A stretch of DNA of 21,992 nucleotides. Source: 40-80 sp964503665 (lineage in GTDB: Bacteria > Bacteroidota > Bacteroidia > Flavobacteriales_D > Crocinitomicaceae). A program made the translations under genes and the position numbers. This document shows, in pieces, positions 15,100 through 21,992 of the stretch. The stretch is from NCBI GenBank assembly GCA_964503665.1, contig CAZDAR010000044.1, positions 1 to 21,992 on the forward strand, read 5' to 3'. Position 1 is the stretch's first letter; each line of letters starts with the position of its first letter. The notes below the pieces were generated by a model. That model was not told the DNA's origin. It searched no databases and saw nothing but the letters and a program-made list of their open reading frames with translations.

Positions 15100-16434
15100 T
15101 TAGAGGGCGTATTTCGATTTTCTTTGAATGTAATTAAACGGTATTGTTAAGTTTAAATACATTTCTTTCTGTGATGTCGAATCTATCTTAAATTCAAAAT
15201 TAGTATTATCATACAAAATTCTACCTTCGCTGTGAACATCTATTGAGTCGGTTTTTGGGACTCTACCCGTATAAACATAGAAGACATCCGATTTCGTGAT
15301 TAACTTCACAGACGAAAACATTAAAAAGAAATAATCGTTATTATTTTTCCGAAGAAAGCCTTTCGCAAAAAGTCGATCCAGAAACACTCTATAACTTGGT
15401 GTAGTTGACATCACAAAGCTGAACATATCCCTTTCCACAAAACGTGTTTTAGTTACTTCAATTGAGTTAAAATCATCATCAAATTCTGTTTCAACAAATG
15501 ATTCAGCTACTTTTTTCTTTCCATTTACATTGATCGATAAATCACCATTCCAACCTTGAATAAAGTCTTCCAAAGGAAAGTTTACTTTGTTAGTGTAGGG
15601 CTTAATAAAACTATATATAAAGTGTTTCTTTACCGTTTTTAAACTATCAATGTTCACATGAAGATTAACGAAATGCTTTGCCGTAGAAAGATCACTCACA
15701 AAATTAAGACCTCCCTTTTTAAGTTGTATTGGAAAATACTGATTATCCGCAATTACAGTCTTCAAATGCACGTTATTAGAATCAACGTTTATAGATGTTG
15801 CAAAGTAGTCTAATCGTTCCTTTAAAAGCTTCTTAGGGCGTATATACAGAGAAAGGTTTTCATTCATAAATCGTTCATCGTTAAGAAAATTCTTCCAACA
15901 TTGTTTCATAGAAGTGTGATCGGCATATTTTACTTGAAAATAATTTTTAATGAATTGATTCCCTTTGTAGATAAATAACCAATTACGTTCAAAGCAGAGA
16001 TAAGTGTTATAATCGCTAATTTTATAAATAATACTTCCGTTCACAATGGTATCTTGAACATCAAAAAAGGATTTAATTCGCATAATGGCTTTAGGCACCT
16101 TAGAACTATCATTAACACTAATTAATGCTCCAAAATCATCTTGTTCCGTAATATAAAAATATACCGGTTTTTGGAGGTTTATACCTAAGTTTTTTGTTTG
16201 TGATAAGATAAAATCAGAAGCTATAAAATCGCGATATTTTATCTTATTTTTAAACAATAAAGGCTTTAGTTCGTCTGAGAATTCAGTGATATTAATCTTA
16301 CCTAAAATCTCTGCATCAGGTAATCTATCCTCTATTTTGGGGAAAGGCTTTTCCTCCTGCAAATAGTATCTATAAACGAAAAAACCTGTGATAAAAGATA
16401 CTAATACAACTATAACGGTAAGCCTATTCTTCAT
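15100..16434 (-). CDS. Membrane-anchored envelope protein of unknown function
   Basis: I do not recognise this 444-residue protein. One N-terminal hydrophobic segment (about 5-24) is followed by a short charged stretch, so it is either anchored in the inner membrane with a periplasmic domain or secreted. The rest is beta-rich without obvious catalytic motifs. DAEILGKINITEF near the start, FERNWLFIYKGNQF and similar segments resemble the general layout of the DUF4836-like protein encoded just upstream, and the two could be distant relatives. It starts 9 bases after that gene and precedes pdxJ by 29 bases. No role can be given. Confidence 0.5.
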   Translation of the reverse strand: MKNRLTVIVVLVSFITGFFVYRYYLQEEKPFPKIEDRLPDAEILGKINITEFSDELKPLLFKNKIKYRDFIASDFILSQTKNLGINLQKPVYFYITEQDDFGALISVNDSSKVPKAIMRIKSFFDVQDTIVNGSIIYKISDYNTYLCFERNWLFIYKGNQFIKNYFQVKYADHTSMKQCWKNFLNDERFMNENLSLYIRPKKLLKERLDYFATSINVDSNNVHLKTVIADNQYFPIQLKKGGLNFVSDLSTAKHFVNLHVNIDSLKTVKKHFIYSFIKPYTNKVNFPLEDFIQGWNGDLSINVNGKKKVAESFVETEFDDDFNSIEVTKTRFVERDMFSFVMSTTPSYRVFLDRLFAKGFLRKNNNDYFFLMFSSVKLITKSDVFYVYTGRVPKTDSIDVHSEGRILYDNTNFEFKIDSTSQKEMYLNLTIPFNYIQRKSKYAL

Positions 16435-16443
16435 ACCGCACTA

Positions 16444-18330
16444 TTATTTCTTAATAAACGTATAAAGCGAATTTACTAAGTCTAAAAGATATTTACCATT
16501 ATTTTCGATATCCTCGTTAAAGGTGTAGTTAATCTGAAATTGTGCTTCCTTTTTATCAATTTTCACGGTTTGAAAGTCAATCACTCCCGATCTATTAATG
16601 AGTGTATTGATGATATTATTTTGTCGATCCGTTAATGTTTCACGTGGTAATTTCTTAAGAGCATTATCTAAATCAAGATGAACATATGTAAATTTACTTT
16701 TTTTCGCATTTTTGATATTGATACGCTCGCTCTTCGCATACCCATTTAGGTGCGTCGTAAACAAGTTCTCATCCACAGATAAAAGAACAATATCGTCGAC
16801 AATAGCAAAATACAAAGGAATAGTGCCGAGTACTGCATTGTTTACCTCATAATAATCTCCACGTTGCGTAATATCTGATTGTGTGCGAGAGAGTAAGCTT
16901 GCCATCCTTGCTAAAAAGTCATGATTGTTTGTTTTGAACCCTATTGTAAAGTTGGGAATGTCTTGATCTTCTTCCACCTCCGTTTCTGAGTACTCAAATG
17001 TTTCTTCATCGTATTGATAATCAATGTGTGTTACCTTAATTTTCTTATATCCATTCAAAGAAGCAAACATACTTCCTTGATAGATATCAAAAATATTGTC
17101 GATGTCCACAAACTCATTAATTACCTCTGCCAACAAGATATTTGACACCACTTTTTCATCGGTATCGTGCTCGACTAAATCCATGATAATGTCAAACGAA
17201 GTATGATACGCCCTTTTCAAATCAACGTTATATGATAAATAAGCTAATGCGTCTTTGTGAATATATTTTTGGAAATTTTTATTGAATTTAGTTTTCGAAA
17301 TATCAGTGTAAATTTTCCCTAAAGCATCATCGTATTTTGCATGAATGTCCATGATAATTTCATTCTTCACAATGTTTAGCTCTCCCGTCAAGACATTGTT
17401 ATTGTAAAGACGTTGTGCGTCATTAAATAAAGATGGAAAAACATTTTGAAATTGCCAAATACCTTTATTACTCGTCAGATTTCGTGAATTATCTAAATAG
17501 AAAACACCATCAACAGATTTCGTTAATTGATTTCTAAAGTCTTCATAATCAGAATACAGAGAGCTATTTTCAACAAATATTTCGGTGGATATTTTACGTA
17601 TAAATAATAGTTGATATTCATAAAGGACACTGTCTCTCAACTCCCAATAATTCTTATTCAACAAGTCCATATCGTCTATCTCATCAGATAAAAGGAGTGT
17701 ACTATCGTTTGCTTCAATTTCGAAATCACTTTCTACTGTTATATTATCACCATCTCCTTCAAATTCATATTCTTCATCAGAAATACCATTAAAGTTCCAA
17801 TCATCATCAGGAATATAGTATCCATAGCCGCTCTCTAGCCAAATAGAATCAGCCACCTTCTTTACCAATTTAGTATCTGGTTCTACTCGAATAACCAAGG
17901 CTGATGTCCCTCTTATGAATAAATAATTCAGTTGATTACGATAAATTTTAACACCTGGAATATGAGAATTTATTTCATCAAAATTGTCAAATACTTTCAA
18001 AATACCTGAAGCATCAGACACTCCAAACGTAAATCCAGAGACGTCATATTCTTGAGATAGTCCAAAGAAGGCGTTGATACGTTGATCAAAATCAAAACCC
18101 GCATCCTTAATCGTCTTACCCGTTGTTGAACCATTAAACAGCTCACTTTGAACCTCTTCCATGAATTCATACTGAACTAAATCATCCATCGGAATCTTTT
18201 TCAACAAGCTTGTATTGTTGATACTAAAGACAGTAACGGCATCTCTAGGAATTAGCTCTTCGGAGTTTTGAGCGAAAAAAATTGATGGTAAAAGAAAAAG
18301 CGTTGAAAAAGATATGAAATACCGCATCAT
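16444..18330 (-). CDS. Secreted DUF4836-like protein
   Basis: The 628-residue protein has a Sec signal peptide (about 1-20, ending FFA-Q). It then opens with LIPRDAVTVFSINNTSLLKKI, which resembles the start of DUF4836 family proteins of Bacteroidota (a dozen such residues describing a proline, a hydrophobic strand and a short helix). An unusually acidic segment occupies about residues 145-205. The rest alternates beta strands and helices with no recognised active site. Two adjacent Met codons (18330 and 18327) are possible starts. The minus-strand sequence TAATATTTG about 28 bases upstream is close to a -7 element. The next gene follows 9 bases later. Function is unknown. Confidence 0.55.
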   Translation of the reverse strand: MMRYFISFSTLFLLPSIFFAQNSEELIPRDAVTVFSINNTSLLKKIPMDDLVQYEFMEEVQSELFNGSTTGKTIKDAGFDFDQRINAFFGLSQEYDVSGFTFGVSDASGILKVFDNFDEINSHIPGVKIYRNQLNYLFIRGTSALVIRVEPDTKLVKKVADSIWLESGYGYYIPDDDWNFNGISDEEYEFEGDGDNITVESDFEIEANDSTLLLSDEIDDMDLLNKNYWELRDSVLYEYQLLFIRKISTEIFVENSSLYSDYEDFRNQLTKSVDGVFYLDNSRNLTSNKGIWQFQNVFPSLFNDAQRLYNNNVLTGELNIVKNEIIMDIHAKYDDALGKIYTDISKTKFNKNFQKYIHKDALAYLSYNVDLKRAYHTSFDIIMDLVEHDTDEKVVSNILLAEVINEFVDIDNIFDIYQGSMFASLNGYKKIKVTHIDYQYDEETFEYSETEVEEDQDIPNFTIGFKTNNHDFLARMASLLSRTQSDITQRGDYYEVNNAVLGTIPLYFAIVDDIVLLSVDENLFTTHLNGYAKSERINIKNAKKSKFTYVHLDLDNALKKLPRETLTDRQNNIINTLINRSGVIDFQTVKIDKKEAQFQINYTFNEDIENNGKYLLDLVNSLYTFIKK

Positions 18331-18565
18331 TTATAAGTTATAATATATTCGAAGATACAAATATTACGCTTTATTTCGGGAAATATCACTATTTTAAAAA
18401 AAGTTTAAAACAATCAAAGGTTAAAACGAAAAAGAAGTAGCGTCAGGTTAACACTTATAAAAAAGGGAATCGTTGTTAATCAAAAAAAGTCTTAAAATTC
18501 AACTTATTTTGATTCTATCCATACTTTTCCGATATTTAGCTCGTAAACAAGATAAAATTAACATT

Positions 18566-18799
18566 ATGGCAACAGAAGTATGGTTAAAGAGTTTGATAAC
18601 AGAAACTCCACATGAAGGAAGAGAATTAGCAATTTTAATGGCTCGGAAAACAATAGGTGCAATACAGTCCAATCCTGAAATAAAGAAACATTTGCGTGAA
18701 AAATATGCAACTGATTCTGCTCAATTAATTGCTTCTGCTGAAGTGGTAGCAATAGAGTTTCAAACAGTAGCCGCTGCGAATAATTACTGGAGAAAATAA
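18566..18799 (+). CDS. Hexameric tyrosine-coordinated heme protein (HTHP)
   Basis: The 77-residue product MATEVWLKSLI... closely resembles HTHP, a small helical protein that assembles as a hexamer with tyrosine-ligated haem and has reported peroxidase/catalase activity. Recognisable stretches are WLKSLITETPHEGRELAI, LMARKTI, KYATDSAQLIASAEVVA and the C-terminal FQTVAAANNYW, which corresponds to the family's HFQTIAAANDYW. Y47 aligns with the family's central Tyr and is the likely haem ligand; Y74 is also conserved. The frame extends upstream to a TTG at 18473 and would add 31 mostly hydrophobic residues. I chose the ATG at 18566 because it gives the family's usual length (about 75). It is transcribed divergently from the DUF4836-like gene. 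Confidence 0.78.
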   Translation: MATEVWLKSLITETPHEGRELAILMARKTIGAIQSNPEIKKHLREKYATDSAQLIASAEVVAIEFQTVAAANNYWRK

Positions 18800-18870
18800 T
18801 ACGTTTTAGTCTTTTTTTAGTTGCTTCAAAAGAATAAGTCTATTTATAATGATGTCCTCTTTTGGAGCAC

Positions 18871-18980
18871 CTATTTGGAAAACATAACGTCACCTATCTT
18901 CAAATCCCAAACGGTTTTTCTTGTTTTCCCAAAAGTTTTTGACTGTGGTTTTAAATAGACTTTGACGTTCATTTTCTTTT
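18871..18980 (-). pseudogene. Remnant: C-terminal end of a paralogue of the 21093-21638 gene
   Basis: Positions 18893-18980 align without gaps to 21115-21202, matching at about 80 of 88 bases by hand count (about 91%). On the minus strand the remnant reads KMNVKVYLKPQSKTFGKTRK, then TVWDLKIGDVMFSK and TAG at 18871-18873. The intact gene has KMTVQVYFKPQSKAFGKTRR, then TVWDLKIGSILFLN. Upstream of the remnant the reading frame meets a TGA within six codons and similarity stops at a repeat-like sequence, so the N-terminal three quarters are missing. The preserved frame suggests a recent loss or selection on this end. It lies after the T9SS protein gene on the same strand. Confidence 0.85.
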
Positions 18981-18983
18981 CGG

Positions 18984-19023
18984 CTCACAGATGTTATTTC
19001 TCACAGAAAACACAGAAGAATTC
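18984..19023. repeat. CACAGAAA-type repeat element, copy 1
   Basis: The segment contains CTCACAGATG followed by TCACAGAAAACACAGAAGAA and TTC. Its last 22 bases match 19 of 22 bases of a second copy at 21023-21044. It directly abuts the gene remnant. Such CACAGA-rich short repeats occur in intergenic DNA of several bacterial groups; their function is unknown. Confidence 0.5.
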
Positions 19024-19094
19024 ATAACTTCTTAATTAGTTTGACAGGTGATATCCAAACAATTAGTGATTTTCCTACGGTTTTTGATGACCAA

Positions 19095-20867
19095 TTATTT
19101 TGATGCACATTTCACTATCATTTGCGTTTCTACCCTTTCATTTGTTGTTTTCGCTATGGAATATATTCCATTTGCAAGCTCAGACATATTAATCAAAAAA
19201 CCAGAGTCAAAATGAGTCTGAATTTCAGGAGTAACTACTTGTCCTAATTCATTGAAAATGGAAATCTGTGTGTTCTTAACATCTGTAACATCTACAATTA
19301 GCCATTTGTTAGTAGGGTTTGGATACACTTTAAAAATAGACGAATTCTCAAATTTCACTGAAACAATGTCAGAATATGTAAAGTCATCATTAAAATCGAC
19401 TTGTTTTAATCTGTAATAGGAGATACCAGGAAATGGATTTGTGTCTAAAAATTCATAATTAATCACAGTTGATGAATTTCCCGCAGCAGCTATGGTTCCA
19501 ATTTTGTTGAATGAAGTTGCGTCTCTGGAACGTTCAATGTCAAAATGAGAAGAATTGGATTCGGAAGCCGTTGTCCACCTTGTTAAAATGTTATTCGTAT
19601 TCGCTTTTGAAGCTGTAAAACTAAGTAATTCAACAGGTAAAACACTAGTTGTGAAAACAGTTATTCGTACGTTATCTACAAATATTTTTCCGTTAAAAAT
19701 TTCAGCAACTAATCTAGTACCAAAATTGGCATTATTTATATCGGAGTAGGACCATGTCGTTCCCCATAAATCTAACGGTCCACCGTATGATACGTAACTT
19801 TGAGTTAATTCCCACGGATCCGTGTTAGCATGATTCGTTCCAACTATAACACCATTTTTCAATAAGTACAATTCAGAATCAACAGACGTAAATTTTCTCA
19901 AACCTATACCGATAAGAAGCCTTCGATTTGGAGTTCCTTTGAAAGTGAAAATTGGGTTTTCACTTCCGGCTATTGTAGCTATTTTATATGCCGTTTGCAT
20001 ACATCCGCCGCTAGTCGTAGCACTTGCATTACTTCTGTATACATCAGTACCTTCAGTAAATCCTGAATTTATAGTAAACGTATTACCTCCTCCCTCAGTA
20101 CTTGCAGGACTCGTATTTTGTCCACAAAAAACCCCTGTCAAATACATGCCTCCCGCTGAAGCTGTAATTGGATTGTCAAATTGACATGTTGCATCACCAG
20201 CATTGATTCCTTTATTTTGAATAGAATAAAAAGGATCTATTTGGTCAACATTTTCAAAAATTGCGGCTGAAATAATATCAAAAAATTCTGTTACAGTAAA
20301 TGTGTTGTATGTTACAACAATATCATAATTACCTGTTGACAAGGTGCCTAGGTCGGACTCCATCAGGTACCAGAATTCATATCTTGCCCAAAACCCTCCT
20401 GCTTCAAATGAAAAACCTGTTTCTTTAATCATTGATTTCCCTCCGTATGTAACAGTGTTAATCACGGGTTCTGTTTTGTTTTCATTCGATACAAAGCAAA
20501 TCAACATTCTACTTTTTCCAGTGGCTAATGGTAACGCGGTTAGTGTAGAATTATATCCGTCTTTCCACGACCCCATAATCGCAACATCATCACCTGTTTC
20601 TGCTTTTCGCTGAACATCAACTTGAATACCCGTTATAATATCTGTACTAACTAAATTAAAACCATATCCTGTTGATTCCAGCCCTTGGGTTTGTCCAGAA
20701 GTACTTACATCTGCATACGAATCATCTGAAGTTTTAACATTATTTGGATTTGTCCAAACATTACCAGAACCAGAACTTATAACTGTATTTGGACTATTTG
20801 GACCAAAAGTTTGGCTTAAGGAATTTAGGGAAATGAGTAGTAGTAGAATTGGAATTGAGCGTTTCAT
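19095..20867 (-). CDS. T9SS-secreted multidomain protein with a nested domain
   Basis: The 590-residue protein has a Sec signal peptide (about 1-19) and a C-terminal type A sorting domain (about 512-590: FKVYPNPTNKWLIVDV, then NELGQVV and NGIYSI), so it should pass the outer membrane through the type IX system. Residues 409-505 form the Fn3-like segment usually beside such signals (LPVELLSFTA, WTTASESNSSHFDIERS, YYRLKQVD). Residues 37-96 and 328-405 look like two halves of one beta-sandwich (VWTNPNNVKTSDDSYA, GYGFNL, IQVDVQR; then LYLLKNGVIVG, YGGPLDLWG, DINNANFG, VDNVRITVF). A second beta domain (about 97-327) lies between them. Function is unknown; adhesion or extracellular binding is possible. 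Confidence 0.8.
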   Translation of the reverse strand: MKRSIPILLLLISLNSLSQTFGPNSPNTVISSGSGNVWTNPNNVKTSDDSYADVSTSGQTQGLESTGYGFNLVSTDIITGIQVDVQRKAETGDDVAIMGSWKDGYNSTLTALPLATGKSRMLICFVSNENKTEPVINTVTYGGKSMIKETGFSFEAGGFWARYEFWYLMESDLGTLSTGNYDIVVTYNTFTVTEFFDIISAAIFENVDQIDPFYSIQNKGINAGDATCQFDNPITASAGGMYLTGVFCGQNTSPASTEGGGNTFTINSGFTEGTDVYRSNASATTSGGCMQTAYKIATIAGSENPIFTFKGTPNRRLLIGIGLRKFTSVDSELYLLKNGVIVGTNHANTDPWELTQSYVSYGGPLDLWGTTWSYSDINNANFGTRLVAEIFNGKIFVDNVRITVFTTSVLPVELLSFTASKANTNNILTRWTTASESNSSHFDIERSRDATSFNKIGTIAAAGNSSTVINYEFLDTNPFPGISYYRLKQVDFNDDFTYSDIVSVKFENSSIFKVYPNPTNKWLIVDVTDVKNTQISIFNELGQVVTPEIQTHFDSGFLINMSELANGIYSIAKTTNERVETQMIVKCASK

Positions 20868-21011
20868 GCTTATTATTATTATTCGTTAAATATAAAAATA
20901 ATTCCGTAATAAAGACCTAATTGCTAATAACGCTTCTTTATTTAATGGGAAAATCGAGTAATATACAGAAAATAGCGAAGATTGGTTTTAATTAGAATTC
21001 ATTTTTTCTCT

Positions 21012-21044
21012 CTCACAAATGACAGAGAAAGCACAGAAAAATTC
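21012..21044. repeat. CACAGAAA-type repeat element, copy 2
   Basis: CTCACAAATG is followed by ACAGAGAAAGCACAGAAAAATTC, similar to the element at 18984-19023. It lies about 50 bases beyond the 3' end of the intact secreted-protein gene, while copy 1 abuts its remnant on the opposite side. The rest of the 225-base gap 20868-21092 shows no ORF or strong hairpin. Confidence 0.5.
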
Positions 21045-21092
21045 CTGTTTTTATATCGTTTTAGAGATTGGAAAAAAGGGGAATAGTTGCGA

Positions 21093-21638
21093 TTAGTTCA
21101 GAAATAGTATACTTCCTATCTTCAAATCCCAAACGGTTCTTCTCGTTTTTCCAAAAGCTTTTGACTGTGGTTTAAAATAGACTTGAACGGTCATTTTCTT
21201 TTCTTTTTGTTTGCCGTTTATTTGATAAACCAATCGATACTTATATATCCAATACGAACTTTTTAATTCTGAATCAATTCGTTCCATAGACACAATTTTC
21301 ACATTAGTCTTTTTCCAATCATCTATCCAATTGGTAGCTGTAGTGTAATTCGTTTTACTTTCAATTCCAGTTAGTTGAATCTCGTCTTCTTGGATGAAAA
21401 GCTGCGTCATGTTACTTTTCAATTGTTCATTTAAGTCGATTGGATTGTCCGGATTTTGTGCCAGTTTTAAATATTCTATCAACTCTTCCACTTTCAATTC
21501 TGCTTGACCGGCGTATGTTTGTATCGTCAATTTATCAAACGAATTTTGAATCGTTACTTCCTCGACATGCCCAATCGATTGCGACCATGCAAACGGAATG
21601 AAAAAAGTAAAGAATAATAATAGGATGAAACTTTTCAT
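21093..21638 (-). CDS. Secreted protein of unknown function
   Basis: I do not recognise this 181-residue protein. It has a clear Sec signal peptide (about 1-19, cleavage likely at AWSQ-S). The mature part has an alpha/beta composition with a lysine-rich segment (NGKQKEKKMTVQVYF) and ends TVWDLKIGSILFLN. The pattern of a strand, WIYKYRLVYQINGKQ and a C-terminal strand suggests a small NTF2-like or cystatin-like secreted domain, but this is speculative. It starts one base after the TGA of the upstream partial gene, implying co-transcription. Its last 30-odd codons are duplicated in the remnant at 18871-18980. Confidence 0.6.
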   Translation of the reverse strand: MKSFILLLFFTFFIPFAWSQSIGHVEEVTIQNSFDKLTIQTYAGQAELKVEELIEYLKLAQNPDNPIDLNEQLKSNMTQLFIQEDEIQLTGIESKTNYTTATNWIDDWKKTNVKIVSMERIDSELKSSYWIYKYRLVYQINGKQKEKKMTVQVYFKPQSKAFGKTRRTVWDLKIGSILFLN

Positions 21639-21639
21639 G

Positions 21640-21992
21640 TCAATTTTGTTTTATTCGAATCTTCGTGATTTTATGCAGCGAATCTTGTTCCAACGATAGT
21701 ATTTGCCAACGTTTGATAGTTTTAGTCGGAATAATCAATTTTTTAGAAAATTCCTCTTTATTCAGAAATTCAATTCCCAAGTTATTCTGCAAGTGAATCA
21801 ATACTTCCAAATCATCTGAAAGAATGGTGTTTAATTGTACTTTTCGCGTTTCCCAATCTTTAATATCCGCCTCAATAAATGCTTTCAACATCATGGCATA
21901 ATCGTCTGACTTCAAAACAATGGTCGTTGCTTTTTCACTCTTCTCCACTTTTGCTTCCGAATAAAACGGACTTTCAATGACTATTTCCGTCT
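21640..21992 (-). CDS. Unidentified protein, 5' end beyond the window
   Basis: The frame stays open to the right-hand edge: codons upstream of the GTG at 21948 read TEIVIESPFYSEAK in frame without a stop, so that GTG is probably internal and the gene is truncated by the window. The visible 116 residues are charged and mostly helical (DDYAMMLKAFIEADIKDW, LEVLIHLQNNLGIEFLNKEEF), with no signal or membrane segment in this part. Its TGA lies one base before the ATG of the secreted-protein gene. Family not recognised. Confidence 0.55.
   Translation of the reverse strand, partial: TEIVIESPFYSEAKVEKSEKATTIVLKSDDYAMMLKAFIEADIKDWETRKVQLNTILSDDLEVLIHLQNNLGIEFLNKEEFSKKLIIPTKTIKRWQILSLEQDSLHKITKIRIKQN

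Noticed and set aside
18473..18565. Upstream TTG-initiated extension as the true start of the HTHP gene
   Set aside because: The family length and the ATG at 18566 favour the short form. The extension was kept only as a finding.
18984..19023. Possible CRISPR-like array from repeated CACAGAA units
   Set aside because: The units are short and degenerate, with no regular spacers and no cas genes nearby.
18871..21092. The T9SS gene region as an insertion sequence or composite transposon
   Set aside because: No transposase, no terminal inverted repeats and no target-site duplication can be seen; the bracketing sequences are a gene fragment and short repeats only.
21640..21948. GTG at 21948 as a genuine start of a 102-residue gene
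   Set aside because: The reading frame is open further upstream to the window edge, so the gene is better treated as partial.

Overview
The window looks like chromosomal DNA of a Bacteroidota member, probably Flavobacteriales. It is AT-rich, start codons lack strong Shine-Dalgarno sequences, and several genes have TAnnTTTG promoter elements of the Bacteroidota sigma factor. It also encodes a protein with a type IX secretion sorting domain, many short lipoproteins, a YtxJ-type bacillithiol-system protein and a clade II (Sec/lipoprotein) nitrous oxide reductase cluster. Genus-level assignment is not possible from this sequence alone.

Layout, left to right. (1) 69-3911, minus: a tightly packed operon of a secreted glutaminyl-peptide cyclotransferase lipoprotein, a LETM1-related protein, a secreted beta-propeller protein and a HAD phosphatase close to hexitol phosphatase HxpB. 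Two of the junctions are ATGA overlaps, and a hairpin at the left end probably terminates the operon. (2) 4148-10492, minus: a complete nos cluster in the order cytochrome c, nosZ, a NosB-position membrane protein, nosL, nosD, nosF, nosY. (3) 10816-12191, minus: pheS followed by ytxJ. (4) 12340-14288, plus: two paralogous small lipoproteins that overlap by one base, then queA; each unit ends in a good intrinsic terminator. (5) 14351-18330, minus: two large envelope proteins (the first DUF4836-like) upstream of pdxJ, probably one transcript. (6) 18566-18799, plus: a 77-residue protein recognised as a hexameric tyrosine-coordinated heme protein (HTHP). (7) 18871-21992, minus: a C-terminal gene remnant, a T9SS-secreted multidomain protein, the intact parent of the remnant, and an unidentified gene that runs off the window.

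The nos genes form one functional unit. Electrons would reach lipid-anchored NosZ through the lipid-anchored monohaem cytochrome c. NosL delivers Cu(I), and NosD with the NosFY ABC transporter serves CuZ assembly. The membrane protein between nosZ and nosL is conserved in position but has no settled function. No nosR or nosX and no nitrate, nitrite or NO reductase gene is present, so the window shows N2O consumption capacity only. Two sequence structures may control the cluster: a perfect 10-bp inverted repeat upstream of the cytochrome gene, and two consecutive hairpins between nosZ and the membrane-protein gene.

The least ordinary region is 18.5-21.6 kb. It holds the HTHP gene, a duplicated gene end about 91% identical to its neighbour, short CACAGAAA repeats beside both copies, and a secreted protein in which one domain appears inserted inside another. 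No CRISPR array, tRNA, rRNA, transposase or complete mobile element was seen.
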